14,954 bases of DNA from Actinomycetota bacterium (GTDB lineage: Bacteria; Actinomycetota; Thermoleophilia; Gaiellales; Gaiellaceae). The first letter of the stretch is position 1; every line of letters starts with the position of its first letter. Position numbers and translations under genes: made by a program. The notes under the pieces were generated by a model. The model made no database searches. It was not told where the DNA came from and saw only the letters and a list, made by a program, of their open reading frames with translations. Positions 14,142 to 14,954 of the stretch are shown in pieces. Location of the stretch: assembly GCA_019234175.1 (NCBI GenBank), contig JAFALP010000369.1:1-14954 (forward strand), given 5' to 3'.

Positions 14142-14954
14142 GTGAGCGCGCGGCAGGCCCCGGACCGGAACATCGCCATGGAGCTCGTCCGCGTGACCGA
14201 GGCGGGGGCGATGGCCGCCGCGCGCTGGATCGGCCGCGGCGACAAGGAAGCGGCGGACAAGGCGGCCGTCGACGCGATGCGCTACGTCCTGGACAGCGTC
14301 GCCATGCGCGGCGTCGTCGTCATCGGCGAGGGAGAGAAGGACGAGGCGCCGATGCTCTACAACGGCGAGCAGGTCGGGAGCGGGGAGGGCCCGGAGGTCG
14401 ACGTCGCCGTCGACCCGCTCGAGGGCACGCGGCTGACGGCGCTCGGTCAGCCGAATGCGATCACCGTCATCGCCGTCGCCGAGCGGGGGACGATGCTCTT
14501 CCCCGGCGCGGCGCTGTACATGGAGAAGATCGCCGTCGGCCCGGCGGCGGTGGACGCGATCGACATCACGCGGAGTCCCGCCGACAACGTGCACGCGGTC
14601 GCGGACGCGCTGGGGAAGACGTCGCGCGAGGTGGACGTCGTCGTGCTCGAGCGCGAGCGGCACGAGGAGCTCATCGAGGAGCTGCGCGGGGCGGGCGCGC
14701 GCGTGCGGTTGATCCGCGACGGCGACGTGGCGCCGTCGATCGCGGCCGCGCAGCCCGGGACCGGCGTCGACATGCTGTACGGCATCGGCGGCACGCCCGA
14801 GGGCGTCATCGCGGCGGCTGCGTTGAAGTGCCTCGGCGGCGGCATCCAGGGACGCCTCTGGCCGCGCGACGACGACGAGCGGCGGCGGCTGCTCGAGGCC
14901 GGGCTCGATCCCGCGCGCGTGCTCCACACCGACGACCTCGTCTCCGGACAGGAC
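14142..14954 (+). CDS. glpX: Fructose-1,6-bisphosphatase class II (GlpX), 5' portion
   Basis: Hydrolyses fructose 1,6-bisphosphate to fructose 6-phosphate, the committed gluconeogenic step, cytosolic and metal-dependent. The frame is open from GTG 14142 to the right edge, giving 271 of the roughly 320-340 residues expected. Class II landmarks: [20 protein letters not shown] (9-28), [16 protein letters not shown] (58-73, acidic metal ligands), [10 protein letters not shown] (89-98, metal ligands), [11 protein letters not shown] (124-134) and [12 protein letters not shown] (211-222). The start is well supported: GAAAGGA (14126-14132), within the end of argS, lies 9 nt upstream. Third gene of the channel-argS-glpX run. 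With the gap-pgk-tpiA-gpmI operon 4 kb upstream it makes this region rich in gluconeogenic enzymes. The sequence also resembles sedoheptulose-bisphosphatase bifunctional members, which cannot be separated by eye. Confidence 0.95.
   Translation, partial: MSARQAPDRNIAMELVRVTEAGAMAAARWIGRGDKEAADKAAVDAMRYVLDSVAMRGVVVIGEGEKDEAPMLYNGEQVGSGEGPEVDVAVDPLEGTRLTALGQPNAITVIAVAERGTMLFPGAALYMEKIAVGPAAVDAIDITRSPADNVHAVADALGKTSREVDVVVLERERHEELIEELRGAGARVRLIRDGDVAPSIAAAQPGTGVDMLYGIGGTPEGVIAAAALKCLGGGIQGRLWPRDDDERRRLLEAGLDPARVLHTDDLVSGQD

Noticed and set aside
12626..14260. A 544-codon minus-strand frame opposite argS
   Set aside because: It has no recognisable motif and its Arg/Leu/Val composition is that of an antisense shadow; argS on the plus strand is unmistakable.

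Overview
The window reads as an ordinary chromosomal stretch of a high-GC actinobacterium. I infer a member of the Thermoleophilia (Gaiellales/Solirubrobacterales type) or a related deep branch. The grounds are strongly GC-biased third codon positions, a WhiA gene directly upstream of gap-pgk-tpiA (an actinobacterial arrangement), frequent GTG/TTG starts, very tight gene packing, and several starts lying 6-9 nt behind a -10-like hexamer, as expected for leaderless mRNAs. The taxonomic guess is inference only. No phage, IS element, CRISPR array, rRNA or tRNA gene was seen.

Layout. (1) 1-1475: 3' part of an ETF-ubiquinone (or menaquinone) oxidoreductase gene, with one Fe-S cysteine apparently missing. 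(2) 1529-1684: an unnoticed 51-aa ORF, then 1719-2522, a secreted G1-family (eqolisin-type) glutamic peptidase. (3) 2526-4169 (minus): 1-pyrroline-5-carboxylate dehydrogenase, convergent with the peptidase and divergent from (4) 4193-5546: an O6-alkylguanine-DNA alkyltransferase overlapping whiA by 11 nt. (5) 5547-5805: a non-coding gap holding a terminator-like hairpin, an inverted repeat and the gap promoter. (6) 5806-9975: a gap-pgk-tpiA-gpmI glycolytic operon in which every junction overlaps. (7) 9986-10582: an ECF sigma factor without an adjacent anti-sigma gene. (8) 10579-11609 (minus): DUF3467 gene followed by a calcineurin-like phosphoesterase that appears to start at CTG. (9) 11632-14954: a two-TM RCK channel protein with a non-canonical pore filter, then argS and glpX (open at the right edge), overlapping or 4 nt apart.

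How the genes fit together. gap, pgk, tpiA and gpmI supply triose-phosphate interconversion from dihydroxyacetone phosphate to 2-phosphoglycerate, and glpX supplies the gluconeogenic fructose-1,6-bisphosphatase, so the region is rich in central carbon metabolism. ETF-QO (fatty/amino-acid oxidation) and P5C dehydrogenase (proline catabolism) feed electrons and glutamate from amino-acid or lipid use, and the secreted peptidase could supply peptides. This functional grouping is loose.

I found no exotic multi-gene system. The signals most worth a second look are small-scale: the pore filter reading LTGMD where TVGYG is expected; the missing third cysteine in ETF-QO; PGK and TPI shortened by internal deletions with catalytic residues kept; two divergent gene pairs whose promoters appear to share a near-symmetric CTAG-centred -10 element serving leaderless starts on both strands; and a CTG start inside a CTGA stop/start overlap.
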